49,856 nt of DNA from Lachnospiraceae bacterium (GTDB lineage: Bacteria > Bacillota > Clostridia > Lachnospirales > Lachnospiraceae), in contig JAIKXN010000110.1 in NCBI GenBank assembly GCA_024684055.1, positions 1-49,856 on the forward strand, written 5' to 3'. The position numbers and the translations under genes were made by a program. The notes under the pieces were generated by a model. That model worked only from the letters and a program-made list of their open reading frames with translations, searched no databases and had not been told where the DNA came from. Positions within the stretch are counted from its first letter, which is position 1, and each line of letters starts with the position of its first letter. This document shows positions 26,309 through 36,048 of this stretch, piece by piece.

Positions 26309-28276
26309 TTAACAGATTTCCGCACCTGAAGGCATATCTTTTTCAGGCTTTACAAGCGCAAGATTTCCTTCTTCGTCTTCGGCACAAAGAAGCATTCCTT
26401 CCGAAACAACTCCGGCAAGAGTTGCGGGCTTTAAGTTCAAAAGAACCATTACCTTTTTGCCGACCATTTCTTCGGCTTTGTAATACTGCTTGATACCGGA
26501 TACGATCTGCTTTGTCATGTTGCCGATCTTTACCTGTGAGCAGAGAAGTTTCTTTGATTTAGGAACTTCCTCGCATTTAACTATTTCGCCTACAACAAAC
26601 TGAAGTTTTGCAAAATCATCATATGTGATCTCGTCTTTCATCTTAACTTCAATTGCATTTTCATCGGCGCTTTCTTCCGTTACGCCTGCTTCTTTTTTCT
26701 GAATCTCGGCGATCCTTGCTGCTTCTGCATAAACGTCGTTAATGTCCATACGTGCAAAGAGAATTTCGGGCTTGTCGGTTACTTTTGTACCGCTTGCAAA
26801 AAGACCGAATTTATCGAGATCGTCAAATTCTCTTAATGAAGTATTAAGCTGAGCTGCAATCTTTTCGGCAGTCTCGGGAAGGAAAGGCCATAAAAGGCTT
26901 GCGCCGATAATTATGCCTTCCGTAAGGTTGTAAAGAACCGTGGCAAGTCTGTCTTTCTTAGCTTCATCTTTTGCAAGAACCCAGGGTGTTGTCTCGTCAA
27001 TGTATTTGTTGCATCTTTTGAAAAGAGTGAAGATTTCTGTAAGAGAATCTGCTGCCTTTAATTCTTCCATCTTTGAACATACTTTTGCATATGTTCCTTT
27101 TGCAACCTTTTTTAAATCCTCATCAACTTCTTCGCTGACACCCTTGTCTTCCACAACACCGTCGAAATACTTGTTGCTCATGGAGATTGTTCTGTTTACA
27201 AGGTTGCCGAGAATGTTGGCAAGATCTGAATTGACTCTCTCGGTCATTAAGTCCCAGCTGATGGAACCGTCGTTTTCGTAAGGCATTTCGTGGATCATGA
27301 AGTAACGAACCGCATCTACTCCGAAGAATGCAGCGAGATCGTCAGCGTAAATTACGTTGCCTTTTGATTTGCTCATCTTTCCGTCGCCGGCAAGAAGCCA
27401 GGGATGTCCGAATACCTGCTTCGGAAGAGGCTCGCCGAGAGCCATGAGGAAGATGGGCCAGTAAATCGTATGGAATCTTACGATATCTTTTCCGATAAGA
27501 TGTAAATCTGCGGGCCAGAATTTTTTGTAAAGGTCCGAACTGTTTCCGTCAGTATCGTATCCGATTCCGGTGATATAGTTTGAAAGTGCATCTAGCCATA
27601 CATAAACTACATGCTTTTCATCAAAATCAACGGGAATTCCCCATTTGAACGAAGATCTCGAAACACAGAGATCCTGAAGTCCGGGAAGAAGGAAATTGTT
27701 CATCATTTCATTCTTTCTCGAAACAGGCTGGATAAATTCGGGATGTGTATTGATATGCTCGATAAGTCTGTCGGCATATTTGCTCATCTTGAAGAAATAT
27801 GCTTCCTCTTTTGCAGGCTTGACTTCTCTTCCGCAGTCGGGGCATTTTCCGTCAACAAGCTGGGCTTCCGTCCAGAAAGATTCGCAGGGAGTGCAGTAAA
27901 GTCCTTCGTATGAACTCTTGTAAATATCACCCTGTTCATAGAATTTTTTGAACATCTTCTGAACCTGTTTCTCATGATAATCATCCGTTGTTCTGATGAA
28001 ATGATCGTAAGAAATATTCAGGCATTTGCAGATATCCTTGATCTCATCCGATACACCGTCAACGAACTGCTTGGGTGAAATACCTGCTTCTTCCGCTTTT
28101 AACTCGATTTTCTGACCATGCTCGTCGGTACCGGTCTGGAAGTAAACATCATATCCCTGTTTTCTTTTAAATCTCGCAATGCTGTCTGCCAGAACAATTT
28201 CATAACTGTTTCCTATATGCGGCTTGCCTGAAGTATAGGCAATGGCAGTTGTAATATAATAATTCCTGTCACTCAT
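26309..28276 (-). CDS. metG: Methionyl-tRNA synthetase
   Basis: Charges tRNA-Met and initiator tRNA with methionine. Seen: the class I signature as PHIGNSYE (HIGN instead of HIGH), KMSKSKGN, two zinc-knuckle pairs (CTPCESF and CPDCGRE), and a C-terminal tRNA-binding EMAPII-type domain from about residue 550 (FVVGEIVKCEEVPKSKKLLC). 655 residues, typical of the dimeric long form. No T-box leader was seen in the 137 bases upstream. The HIGN variant seems tolerable but was not checked. Confidence 0.97.
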   Translation of the reverse strand: MSDRNYYITTAIAYTSGKPHIGNSYEIVLADSIARFKRKQGYDVYFQTGTDEHGQKIELKAEEAGISPKQFVDGVSDEIKDICKCLNISYDHFIRTTDDYHEKQVQKMFKKFYEQGDIYKSSYEGLYCTPCESFWTEAQLVDGKCPDCGREVKPAKEEAYFFKMSKYADRLIEHINTHPEFIQPVSRKNEMMNNFLLPGLQDLCVSRSSFKWGIPVDFDEKHVVYVWLDALSNYITGIGYDTDGNSSDLYKKFWPADLHLIGKDIVRFHTIYWPIFLMALGEPLPKQVFGHPWLLAGDGKMSKSKGNVIYADDLAAFFGVDAVRYFMIHEMPYENDGSISWDLMTERVNSDLANILGNLVNRTISMSNKYFDGVVEDKGVSEEVDEDLKKVAKGTYAKVCSKMEELKAADSLTEIFTLFKRCNKYIDETTPWVLAKDEAKKDRLATVLYNLTEGIIIGASLLWPFLPETAEKIAAQLNTSLREFDDLDKFGLFASGTKVTDKPEILFARMDINDVYAEAARIAEIQKKEAGVTEESADENAIEVKMKDEITYDDFAKLQFVVGEIVKCEEVPKSKKLLCSQVKIGNMTKQIVSGIKQYYKAEEMVGKKVMVLLNLKPATLAGVVSEGMLLCAEDEEGNLALVKPEKDMPSGAEIC

Positions 28277-28413
28277 TTCAATTTAATCCCTTCCTCTATT
28301 TTTTTTTGAAAAGCCTTTCGGCTAATTTGTCATTTATATTTTTTATACCTTCAACGGTATATATAAATTTCTTTTGGTGTATTTTCCCTTCATTTCAGAC
28401 ATAAAGAAAAAAC

Positions 28414-30471
28414 TCACTTCCTCTTCGTGCCTTTGACACCCGTAAATGCCATAATGCTTCTTCCCATCAGATAAGCGGTATTATTACCGTCGTATCTGCT
28501 CTCATCGCCGGTACTCATTTCCATCTTCCATGAAAATCCGGGCGGAAGTTCGGGAATTTCTACTTTTCTTTCTTCCCAGTGCATGTTCATTATAACCATA
28601 ACAATGTCATCCTTTTTTTTATTCTCGTCATAACCCGCAAACATAACACCGATAACTCTTGTCTCGTAATCGGTATAATCGTTCCAGGGAACCGAATTGT
28701 GAATGGAACAGTCGGGCAGTCCGCATTTCGCCTGCGAGGTCCTGCCTCTCAGTACCGGATGATTATTTCTGTACTCGATGCACTTTTTTATAAATCTGTA
28801 CTGGTGCTGATGCGTGGGAAGTCTGTCCCAGTTAAGCCACGATACACGGTTGTCCTGGCAGTACGCATTGTTGTTTCCGTACTGTGAATTGCCGAATTCG
28901 TCTCCCGCAAGAAGCATTGGAATACCACGGCTCACCATTAGTGTAAATACAGCGTTCTCACGCATTCGGTTTCTGAGTTTCTTTATTTCGGGATCTTTGG
29001 TATCTCCCTCGAAACCGCAGTTCCAGCTGTAGTTTTCATCACTTCCGTCGGTATTGTTCCAGCCGTTTTTTTCATTATGCTTATAATTATAAGCATATAA
29101 ATCATGAAGTGTAAAGCCGTCATGGCATGTAATAAAGTTTACGGACGCACTCTGTCCTCTCGATCTCGGATTGTAAATATCGAGCGAACCCGTGATCCTT
29201 CTTATTGCTGCATCGGCCATGCCCGCATCGGATTTCAAAAATCTTCTGATATCGTCCCTGTATTTTCCATTCCACTCTGCCCATCTTTTCCATGAAGGGA
29301 AAGAGCCAACCTGATAAAGTCCGCCGGCGTCCCAGGCTTCCGCAATGAGTTTCGTCTTTGCCAGAACCGGATCGAATGCAAGGATTTCGAGAAGCGGCGG
29401 CGCATTGAGAGGAACACCGTTCTCGGAACGTCCAAGGATGCTTGCAAGATCGAATCTGAAGCCGTCGACTCTATACTCGGTAACCCAGTACCTGAGGCAG
29501 TTTAAGATCATGCTTCTTACAATGGGATGATTGCAGTTCATCGTATTGCCGCACCCCGAGAAGTTAAAGAAATAACCGTCGGGTGTCAGCATGTAATACA
29601 CATCTTTGTCGTATCCCTTAAAAGAATATGTAGGTCCGTGTTCGTTGCCTTCAGATGTATGATTGAAAACGACATCGAGAATAACTTCTATTCCGTTTTC
29701 GTTTAGTGTCTTTACAAGTTTTTTGAATTCGTCTCCCTCTTTGTTATGCTCAACTTTCGAAGCATAACTTGTATTGGGTGCGAAAAAGCTTACCGTATTG
29801 TAGCCCCAATAATTCACCAACTGCTGGCCGTCGACGAATCTTTCGGCTTCAAGTTCATCGAATTCAAATATGGGCATGAGTTCGATTGCGTTGATCCCGA
29901 GTTCCTTAAGATACGGTATCTTTTCCATGACACCGTCAAACGTGCCCGGGTGTTTTACTTTCGAACTTTTATCCATGGTAAAACCGCGGACATGCATTTC
30001 GTATATTATCAGATCGTTAAAAGGAATTTCAGGCTGTTTGAAATTGCCCCAGTCAAAATCACTGTCAACGACTCTGGCTTTGTATGTAATATCTTTTTCG
30101 GGTTTCTGCCCCCAGATCCTCTGACCTGTTACCGCCTTGGCATACATATCAAGGAGTCTCGGCGATGCTTTTTCGTTTCCTTCGGAATCAATCTCGATTA
30201 CCCTGTAGGCATATTCAAACTCCGCGATATCGAGTCCGAATACAACCATGGCATATGTATTACCGATCCTGTATGAATCGGGATATCTGAGTACGGCATA
30301 AGGTTCCGTCTGCTCGTTTTTAAAAAGCAAAAGTTCCATCGCATGAGCATGCACGGAATGAATCGTGAAATTCACTCCTTCGGGCATTCTCTTGGCGCCG
30401 AATGATAAATAATCTCCGGGACATACCCAGTATTTTCCGATTTTATCAACATGCCTGTAATTCGATCCCAT
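28414..30471 (-). CDS. glgX: Glycogen debranching enzyme / isoamylase family (GlgX-like)
   Basis: Hydrolyses alpha-1,6 branches in glycogen or related glucans; cytoplasmic. The N-terminal CBM48-like domain is at about residues 15-110. The GH13 core has the nucleophile in VDGFRFDLAS, acid/base in LIAEAWDAGG and the transition-state aspartate in FITCHDGFTLHDL. An isoamylase C-terminal domain ends the protein. 685 residues, full length. It begins 17 bases after the AlaX-like gene. It may be isoamylase rather than strict GlgX. Confidence 0.93.
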   Translation of the reverse strand: MGSNYRHVDKIGKYWVCPGDYLSFGAKRMPEGVNFTIHSVHAHAMELLLFKNEQTEPYAVLRYPDSYRIGNTYAMVVFGLDIAEFEYAYRVIEIDSEGNEKASPRLLDMYAKAVTGQRIWGQKPEKDITYKARVVDSDFDWGNFKQPEIPFNDLIIYEMHVRGFTMDKSSKVKHPGTFDGVMEKIPYLKELGINAIELMPIFEFDELEAERFVDGQQLVNYWGYNTVSFFAPNTSYASKVEHNKEGDEFKKLVKTLNENGIEVILDVVFNHTSEGNEHGPTYSFKGYDKDVYYMLTPDGYFFNFSGCGNTMNCNHPIVRSMILNCLRYWVTEYRVDGFRFDLASILGRSENGVPLNAPPLLEILAFDPVLAKTKLIAEAWDAGGLYQVGSFPSWKRWAEWNGKYRDDIRRFLKSDAGMADAAIRRITGSLDIYNPRSRGQSASVNFITCHDGFTLHDLYAYNYKHNEKNGWNNTDGSDENYSWNCGFEGDTKDPEIKKLRNRMRENAVFTLMVSRGIPMLLAGDEFGNSQYGNNNAYCQDNRVSWLNWDRLPTHQHQYRFIKKCIEYRNNHPVLRGRTSQAKCGLPDCSIHNSVPWNDYTDYETRVIGVMFAGYDENKKKDDIVMVIMNMHWEERKVEIPELPPGFSWKMEMSTGDESRYDGNNTAYLMGRSIMAFTGVKGTKRK

Positions 30472-30488
30472 ATCTTTTTACCAGCCTT

Positions 30489-31721
30489 TTATTTATTCAT
30501 TTCCTCAAAAAAGGAATTGATCAGATCGTCATTCGCGGGAATGCTTCCCTGAATCATCTGTTCGCTGCCGCCGCCTCTGGATGATAATTTATTCTGCATG
30601 TTTTTAGCCAGTTCCCTGAGAGAAATGTCGGTAACATCAGCATTCTTTCCGACCACAAATCTGTATGTCGAATTTTTCTTTTCAAACATAACCGCCATAA
30701 CGGTTTTGGTTTTCAAAGCAACTTCATTGATAAGTTTTCTTGACTGTATCTCATCAAAATCAGGAGCATAAAATACATAAAACTTCAAATTGTTTTCCGT
30801 TATTTTTTTGATGACTTCTTTTGTATTAAGATCCGTGATCTCTTTTTTGAGAGCGGAATTTTCTTCATGCAGCTGCATCGATTTTTCATATAAGTTTTCG
30901 ACAGCGTTTGCGCATTCGTTTCTTTTCGACGAAAGGATATTCATGATCTTTTTGTTGTCTTTATGAATATCGATATAGTCTTTTACAGCATCGATTCCTG
31001 CGATAAGAGTAAGTCTCATTCCGCCGCGGTGAGGCATGGAATCGATAATCTTTACAAGCTGCATCTCGGCACTCGACTTAAGGCAGGGCGCGCAGCATGC
31101 GCAGATATCATACCCTTCGATAACCACAAGTCGTAAGTTCTCTTCTATGTCGAGTTTGCTTCTGTATGCAATGTCTTTTGCTTCTTCCGCGCTCGGAAGA
31201 AGTGCGTAAACCGGAACGTTTGAGGCAATCGCCATATTCGCCTGAAGTTCTATCTCTTCAAGATCTTTTGCATCTATCGGTCCGTCAACATCCATAACCG
31301 CTTCGATCCTGATCACATTTCTGTTTTCATCAGAAGTTTCGGAAAGATGAAAGCCCACATTGCTGTATCCGAATTTTTTATGGATAAGTCCGCAGATCAG
31401 ATGTTCCGCGTTATGATTCTGCATTCTTCGAAATCTTAAGTCGAGGTCGATTTTCTGTAAAACCTCTGTGCCTGCCGGAATCTCACTCTCGAGAAAATGA
31501 ATTATTTCCCCGTCAAATTCCTGAACATCGACAACTCTGACATCGTCAAAAAAACCTTCGTCGCTTTTCTGTCCTCCGCCTTCCGGAGAAAAGATCGTCG
31601 AATCAGTTACGGCTTCGTAAAGTTTTTCAAAGCCCTCCCTCTCTGACAGTGCGCATTTTGTCACCGTGGTTTTGTTCTCTTTTATAAAAGCATCTGTGTC
31701 AAAAATCTTTTTTGTTTTCAT
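30489..31721 (-). CDS. AlaX-like tRNA editing protein with DHHA1 domain
   Basis: Free-standing relative of the alanyl-tRNA synthetase editing domain, which removes serine or glycine from mischarged tRNA-Ala. The HxxxH zinc motif is present (NAEHL preceded by QNH). The second zinc motif, normally CxxxH, reads CCAPCLKSS, so the histidine is replaced by cysteine. A coiled coil (about 260-300) and a C-terminal DHHA1 domain with GGGS (SSRGGGSEQMIQG) follow, as in long AlaX. 410 residues. The ATG overlaps the stop of the GGDEF gene (ATGA). The zinc change could preserve metal binding or alter activity. Confidence 0.85.
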   Translation of the reverse strand: MKTKKIFDTDAFIKENKTTVTKCALSEREGFEKLYEAVTDSTIFSPEGGGQKSDEGFFDDVRVVDVQEFDGEIIHFLESEIPAGTEVLQKIDLDLRFRRMQNHNAEHLICGLIHKKFGYSNVGFHLSETSDENRNVIRIEAVMDVDGPIDAKDLEEIELQANMAIASNVPVYALLPSAEEAKDIAYRSKLDIEENLRLVVIEGYDICACCAPCLKSSAEMQLVKIIDSMPHRGGMRLTLIAGIDAVKDYIDIHKDNKKIMNILSSKRNECANAVENLYEKSMQLHEENSALKKEITDLNTKEVIKKITENNLKFYVFYAPDFDEIQSRKLINEVALKTKTVMAVMFEKKNSTYRFVVGKNADVTDISLRELAKNMQNKLSSRGGGSEQMIQGSIPANDDLINSFFEEMNK

Positions 31722-33238
31722 TTTTTCTTTTTCCCGGAAGTTTTCATTTTGGGCTTACGAGGTTTTTCGTCCTCATAATCATCGTAATCTTCTTCGTCTT
31801 CTTCCTCTTCGATTTCTTCCATGACGATTCTGTTTCTGCCGTTTTCCTTGCCGTAATAAAGTTTTTCGTCGGCAAGTTTAACCACTTCATCCTGCGTTCT
31901 TCCGAAGCCGCCGCTTACAAGACCGATCGTCATTGTAACCTTAATGAAAGGGATATAGGCATCGTCTACGGTAATATACTGTTCGGTCGAAGAACCGTCG
32001 TCTTCTATAATCTCGATTTCTCCGGTCTTTCCCGCAAGGAATTCGCCGAAGAGTTCCTCTTCCGACATTTCTTTTTTCTGTATCTGAAGTCCTCTTATTT
32101 CACCGAGAATTTTCTGGGTAACCATAAAAGCGGACTTAATCTGCATGTTTGTAAATATGAGCAAAAATTCCTCACCGCCCCATCTTGCGGCAAATCCGTT
32201 GCCGACCATATTGGTTCGAAGAACTTTCGCAACTTCCTTTAATACAACGTCACCCATGTCGTGACCGTATGTATCGTTGACTTTCTTAAAGAAGTCTATA
32301 TCGCAAAGCGCTACCGAATAAGGTACTCCGAAATCCGCTTCTTCCCTTATGATCTTCTGAAGTCTTCTGTTTGCAAGTCTTCTGTTGAAAAGTTCGGTGA
32401 GCGCATCTTTTTCAATAAGCGTATGCAGAGATTTCTGCATGGACTGAAGGGCTTTTCCGATATCGGAAATTTCATCGCCCCTGCTTAAAACTTTATAATC
32501 AACCTCGCCGGTTAAATCTCCTTTTGAAACTCTTGTAAGCGATTCCTTTATGCTTTCGATAGAATCCGCAAGCTTGATTGAATAGGCATAGGAAATATAT
32601 GCCGCAATAACAAGGGATATTAAAATGATGATCAGGATCGGCGCCACGGATCTGATTGCGAGAATATTGACTTCCCTGCATTCCTTCGCTACGGCAACCA
32701 TCCCGGTACATCCGCCCGATGAATTGATTATCGGCTGATAGTAAACATAGTAATCGGTTCCGTTGATGTCTACTTTTTTGTAAAACTTGCTCTGCATTCC
32801 CTCAACGACGATCTGATTTACCACTTCGTTTACCGCGGTACCTACCAGCCTGTTGCCAGACTCATCGGTAATGGTCGTGATCATTCTGGTATTTCTGTAA
32901 AAGACGGAAATCTCCGCACCGGTCATTTCGGCATATCCGTCAATAATTTCATTGTGTCCGGTTATTTCATTTTCGCCTTTAAAATAGGCAACCAGATTTC
33001 CGCGCTTAATAAGCGTATATTCGCCCGGATAAATATAATCATACGAAAGAAGAACAGACGAAGCTATTTCCTTTAGTTCAGATTCAACTTTTTCATACAT
33101 AACGGATGAAAATCTGATACCGCAGAAAATGATTGTAAGTAATCCGAAAACAAGAAGAGGACCGCAGGTCATGACAGGAATAGTGGTACTCAGTCCGCCC
33201 TTTCGCTTTTTCTTTTTTTCTTCTTTTTCTTTCGCCAT
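31718..33238 (-). CDS. Membrane GGDEF diguanylate cyclase with sensor domain
   Basis: Predicted to make cyclic-di-GMP. Layout: an N-terminal transmembrane helix (about 14-37), an external Cache-like sensor (about 40-185), a second helix (about 190-212), HAMP (to about 265) and a GGDEF domain. The catalytic motif is RWGGEEF, intact; no RxxD inhibitory site precedes it. A 40-residue acidic insertion interrupts the late GGDEF strands (after GLQIQKKEMSEEE), and an acidic then lysine-rich tail ends the protein. 506 residues. It forms a unit with the AlaX-like and glgX genes, linking glycogen use with signalling only by position. Confidence 0.92.
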   Translation of the reverse strand: MAKEKEEKKKKRKGGLSTTIPVMTCGPLLVFGLLTIIFCGIRFSSVMYEKVESELKEIASSVLLSYDYIYPGEYTLIKRGNLVAYFKGENEITGHNEIIDGYAEMTGAEISVFYRNTRMITTITDESGNRLVGTAVNEVVNQIVVEGMQSKFYKKVDINGTDYYVYYQPIINSSGGCTGMVAVAKECREVNILAIRSVAPILIIILISLVIAAYISYAYSIKLADSIESIKESLTRVSKGDLTGEVDYKVLSRGDEISDIGKALQSMQKSLHTLIEKDALTELFNRRLANRRLQKIIREEADFGVPYSVALCDIDFFKKVNDTYGHDMGDVVLKEVAKVLRTNMVGNGFAARWGGEEFLLIFTNMQIKSAFMVTQKILGEIRGLQIQKKEMSEEELFGEFLAGKTGEIEIIEDDGSSTEQYITVDDAYIPFIKVTMTIGLVSGGFGRTQDEVVKLADEKLYYGKENGRNRIVMEEIEEEEDEEDYDDYEDEKPRKPKMKTSGKKKK

Positions 33239-33287
33239 AGTAATTCCCCCGACAATTCATTTCTTTGCAAAATTGCCCATAAACCCG

Positions 33288-33314
33288 CAGAAAGCAGGCA
33301 TAGCCTGCTTTCTG
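33288..33314. terminator. Strong hairpin between the AIM24 and GGDEF genes
   Basis: Perfect 12-bp stem CAGAAAGCAGGC/GCCTGCTTTCTG with a three-base loop, 25 bases past the AIM24 stop. No T-run follows on the minus strand, so termination may be partial. Confidence 0.6.
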
Positions 33315-33338
33315 TGAATATTGAAACTATGAATTGAT

Positions 33339-34019
33339 TTATCTTCCTGTAGGAATGAAAGGTTTGATAGCTTCAGCAAGCTGTGAAACAGGCATTGTCT
33401 GTAACCAGATTTTTCCGGGGCCTGTTACCTTTGTATTGAAGAATCCTTCGCCGCCGACAAGTTTGTTTCCGAGTCCGCCCTTAACACTCTCAATATCCAT
33501 CTGTACGGTTCCTTCCATACATGCAAGAGAACCGGTATCAACAATCATAACCTGTCCGGGTTCAAGTGTATATTCGATCATGCTTCCGTCGATCTCAAGG
33601 AAAAGATCTCCTTCTCCCGAGAACTTCTGCATGATAAATCCTTCACCGCCCAAAAGTCCGGCACCGAATTTCTTTGTAACTGCTGTTTCCATTTCAATTG
33701 ATGTTGAGGAAGCAAGGAATGATTTCTTCTGAGCAATGATCGTGTCGCCTGCTTTAAGGTTAACCGCAAGGATTCTTCCGGGAACACCTGTTGTAAATGC
33801 GATGGTTCCGTTTCCGCCTGTAGCAGTATAAACATTTTCAAATAACGATTCACCTGTAAGAGCTTTTCCGAACATCTTTCCGAGACCTCCGGTCTGTGTC
33901 TTCATCTCCATGTTGGGAGACATCCAAGCCATTGCTCCTCTCTGACATTTCACGCTTTCATTTGCGTCAACTTCGCAAACTACCACGGGAAAAGGTTCAC
34001 CTTTGATTTCAAATTTCAT
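33339..34019 (-). CDS. AIM24 / TIGR00266-family protein
   Basis: A 226-residue member of the AIM24 family (TIGR00266), a glycine-rich double-stranded beta-helix fold whose bacterial role is not established. Seen: MAWMSPNMEMKTQTGGLG, GLLGGEGFIMQKFSGEGD and GPGKIWLQTMP near the end. No signal peptide or membrane helix. It lies 11 bases after the DUF1846 gene, so they are cotranscribed; a hairpin follows. Confidence 0.9.
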   Translation of the reverse strand: MKFEIKGEPFPVVVCEVDANESVKCQRGAMAWMSPNMEMKTQTGGLGKMFGKALTGESLFENVYTATGGNGTIAFTTGVPGRILAVNLKAGDTIIAQKKSFLASSTSIEMETAVTKKFGAGLLGGEGFIMQKFSGEGDLFLEIDGSMIEYTLEPGQVMIVDTGSLACMEGTVQMDIESVKGGLGNKLVGGEGFFNTKVTGPGKIWLQTMPVSQLAEAIKPFIPTGR

Positions 34020-34030
34020 AATTACCCCTC

Positions 34031-35515
34031 CTATTTATGATATAAAGTTTTTGTTTCGTATACAGGTTCACATGTAAGATTTACACCGAGTTTCCTGAAT
34101 ACATTTTTATCTACATGTGAAAGAATCACACTAGAATGCACTTCCGATCCCCTTAAATTCTGAAGCTGTTCCATCGCTGCCTTGGCATCCTCGTCTTCAG
34201 CAGCGCATATTGCAAGCGCGATCAAAACTTCATCCGTATGAAGTCTGGGGTTTCTGTTTCCGAGATGGTTTACTTTCAGATCCTGAATCGGTCCGAGAGT
34301 GGTTGCTTTTATAAGTTCTTTTGAATCATCCAGTCCCGCAAGAGCCTTTAACGCATTAAGAAGCATTGCGCTCGATGCGCCGAGCAGTTCGCTCGTCTTG
34401 CCTGTAATGATCCTGCCGTCGGGCAGTTCGATCGCAGCAGCGGGTTCACCCGTAGCTTCGGCCTTAACCTTTGCAGCCGAAACAACCTTTCTGTCATCCA
34501 CGCTGATTTCAGCCTGTTTCATGAGAAGTTCAATCTTGAAACTTTCTTCCTCATCTGCGATTCCCTGTCTTCTCAGGCAGAGAGCCGTATAATATCTTCT
34601 GATGATCTCCTGTTTGGAAGCTTCTCTGACAACTTCGTCATCGACAATACCGAAACCGGCCATGTTTACACCCATATCGGTGGGCGACTTGTAAGGCGAT
34701 TCGCCCATGATCTTTTCAAACATCGCATTGAGAACAGGAAAAACTTCCACGTCTCTGTTGTAATTGATGGTCGTCTCGCCGTATGCTTCGAGATGGAAAG
34801 GATCGATCATGTTGACATCCTTTAAATCAGCAGTTGCGGCTTCGTATGCAATGTTGACGGGATGTTTAAGAGGAAGGTTCCAGATAGGGAATGTCTCGTA
34901 TTTCGCATATCCTGCCTTAATGCCTCTTTTGTAATCATGGTAAAGCTGTGAAAGACAGGTTGCCATTTTTCCGCTTCCCGGTCCGGGTGCGGTGATAACA
35001 ACAAGAGATCTTGATGTTTCGATATATTCATTCTTTCCGTATCCTTCGTCGCTGACGATCAGAGGAATATTGGAAGGATATCCCGCGATGGGATAATGTC
35101 TGTATACTTTAAGTCCGAGCGACTCGAGTTTCTTCTGATAAGCCACGGCACTCGGCTGCGCTGCAAAGTGTGTAAGGCATACGCTTCCGACATAAAGACC
35201 GTAGCCTCTGAAAGCATCGATAAGTCTTAATACATCAACATCGTATGTGATGCCAAGATCCGCTCTCATTTTATTTTTCTCAATATCTGCTGCGGAAATT
35301 ACGATTACGATTTCCGCCTCATCCTTAAGTTGCGAAAGCATCTTGATCTTACTGTCGGGTTTAAATCCGGGAAGTACTCTTGAAGCATGATAATCATCGA
35401 AGAGTTTTCCGCCGAATTCGAGATACAGCTTGCCCCCGAAGAAATCGATTCTTTCCTTAATCTTTTCGGACTGCATTTTAAGATATTTTTCGTTGTCAAA
35501 ACCTATTTTGTTCAT
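34031..35515 (-). CDS. DUF1846 protein
   Basis: A 494-residue protein of the conserved DUF1846 family, common in Firmicutes, function unknown. It starts [20 protein letters not shown], as family members do. [20 protein letters not shown] includes a P-loop-like GPGSGK segment (about residues 170-190), suggesting nucleotide binding. No membrane helix. Upstream is the acpP terminator, so it starts its own transcript with the AIM24 gene. Confidence 0.9.
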   Translation of the reverse strand: MNKIGFDNEKYLKMQSEKIKERIDFFGGKLYLEFGGKLFDDYHASRVLPGFKPDSKIKMLSQLKDEAEIVIVISAADIEKNKMRADLGITYDVDVLRLIDAFRGYGLYVGSVCLTHFAAQPSAVAYQKKLESLGLKVYRHYPIAGYPSNIPLIVSDEGYGKNEYIETSRSLVVITAPGPGSGKMATCLSQLYHDYKRGIKAGYAKYETFPIWNLPLKHPVNIAYEAATADLKDVNMIDPFHLEAYGETTINYNRDVEVFPVLNAMFEKIMGESPYKSPTDMGVNMAGFGIVDDEVVREASKQEIIRRYYTALCLRRQGIADEEESFKIELLMKQAEISVDDRKVVSAAKVKAEATGEPAAAIELPDGRIITGKTSELLGASSAMLLNALKALAGLDDSKELIKATTLGPIQDLKVNHLGNRNPRLHTDEVLIALAICAAEDEDAKAAMEQLQNLRGSEVHSSVILSHVDKNVFRKLGVNLTCEPVYETKTLYHK

Positions 35516-35641
35516 TGAATCATCCTCTTTTCAAACCTTTTTAATTATAATAAAAATCGTCCCTATAATCAAGTTAAATTCGTTCGTTGAAGCGAGTGCT
35601 CCTTTTTCTTCAGAGGCACCGTTTCAGCGCTAACCAAAAAT

Positions 35642-35671
35642 AAAAAAAACCGAATTTCTCCGGTTTTTTTA
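35642..35671 (-). terminator. Terminator of acpP
   Basis: Stem AAAAAAACCG/CGGTTTTTTT on the minus strand, 20 bases past the acpP stop, with a T-run in the 3' arm. Confidence 0.8.
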
Positions 35672-35691
35672 TCTTCATTTATCTTCGTTAA

Positions 35692-35925
35692 TTAATCGTT
35701 GATTCCTGTATCCTTAAGAAGCTTGATAACATCTCCGACTGTTTCGATATTTTCAAGATCGTCCTGAGGCATTTCGATTCCGAATTCCTCTTCAAAAGCC
35801 ATAACAAGTTCGAATAAATCAAGAGAGTCAGCGCCAAGGTCATCCTTGAAAGATGTATCCTCCGTAATTTCAACTCCCTGAAGATTTAACTGTTCAATAA
35901 TTATCTCTTTTATTTTCTCAAGCAT
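35692..35925 (-). CDS. acpP: Acyl carrier protein
   Basis: A 77-residue carrier that holds growing fatty acids on a phosphopantetheine arm; cytoplasmic. The attachment serine is in [19 protein letters not shown], about residue 37. It has a strong promoter, a GAGGTG ribosome site and a terminator of its own, so it is monocistronic. No other fatty-acid genes are nearby, so it may be a second carrier rather than the main one. Confidence 0.95.
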   Translation of the reverse strand: MLEKIKEIIIEQLNLQGVEITEDTSFKDDLGADSLDLFELVMAFEEEFGIEMPQDDLENIETVGDVIKLLKDTGIND

Positions 35926-35986
35926 ATTAACACCTCATAAAAATTTTATATATATTTTCTTACTGTTCTTTGCCTTAACGACTATG

Positions 35987-36015
35987 AGTATATTATCAGT
36001 ATATTACTTTGTCAA
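35987..36015 (-). promoter_or_regulatory. Strong acpP promoter
   Basis: TTGACA and TATACT with an exact 17-base spacer, 61 bases before the acpP start. Close to the ideal vegetative promoter. Confidence 0.88.
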
Positions 36016-36048
36016 CCGATATTTTCCATTTGCAAAGAAATTTTACAT

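Noticed and set aside
28277-28413. Possible T-box leader before metG
   Set aside because: The gap is too short and lacks a specifier stem or T-box sequence; only small AT-rich hairpins are seen.
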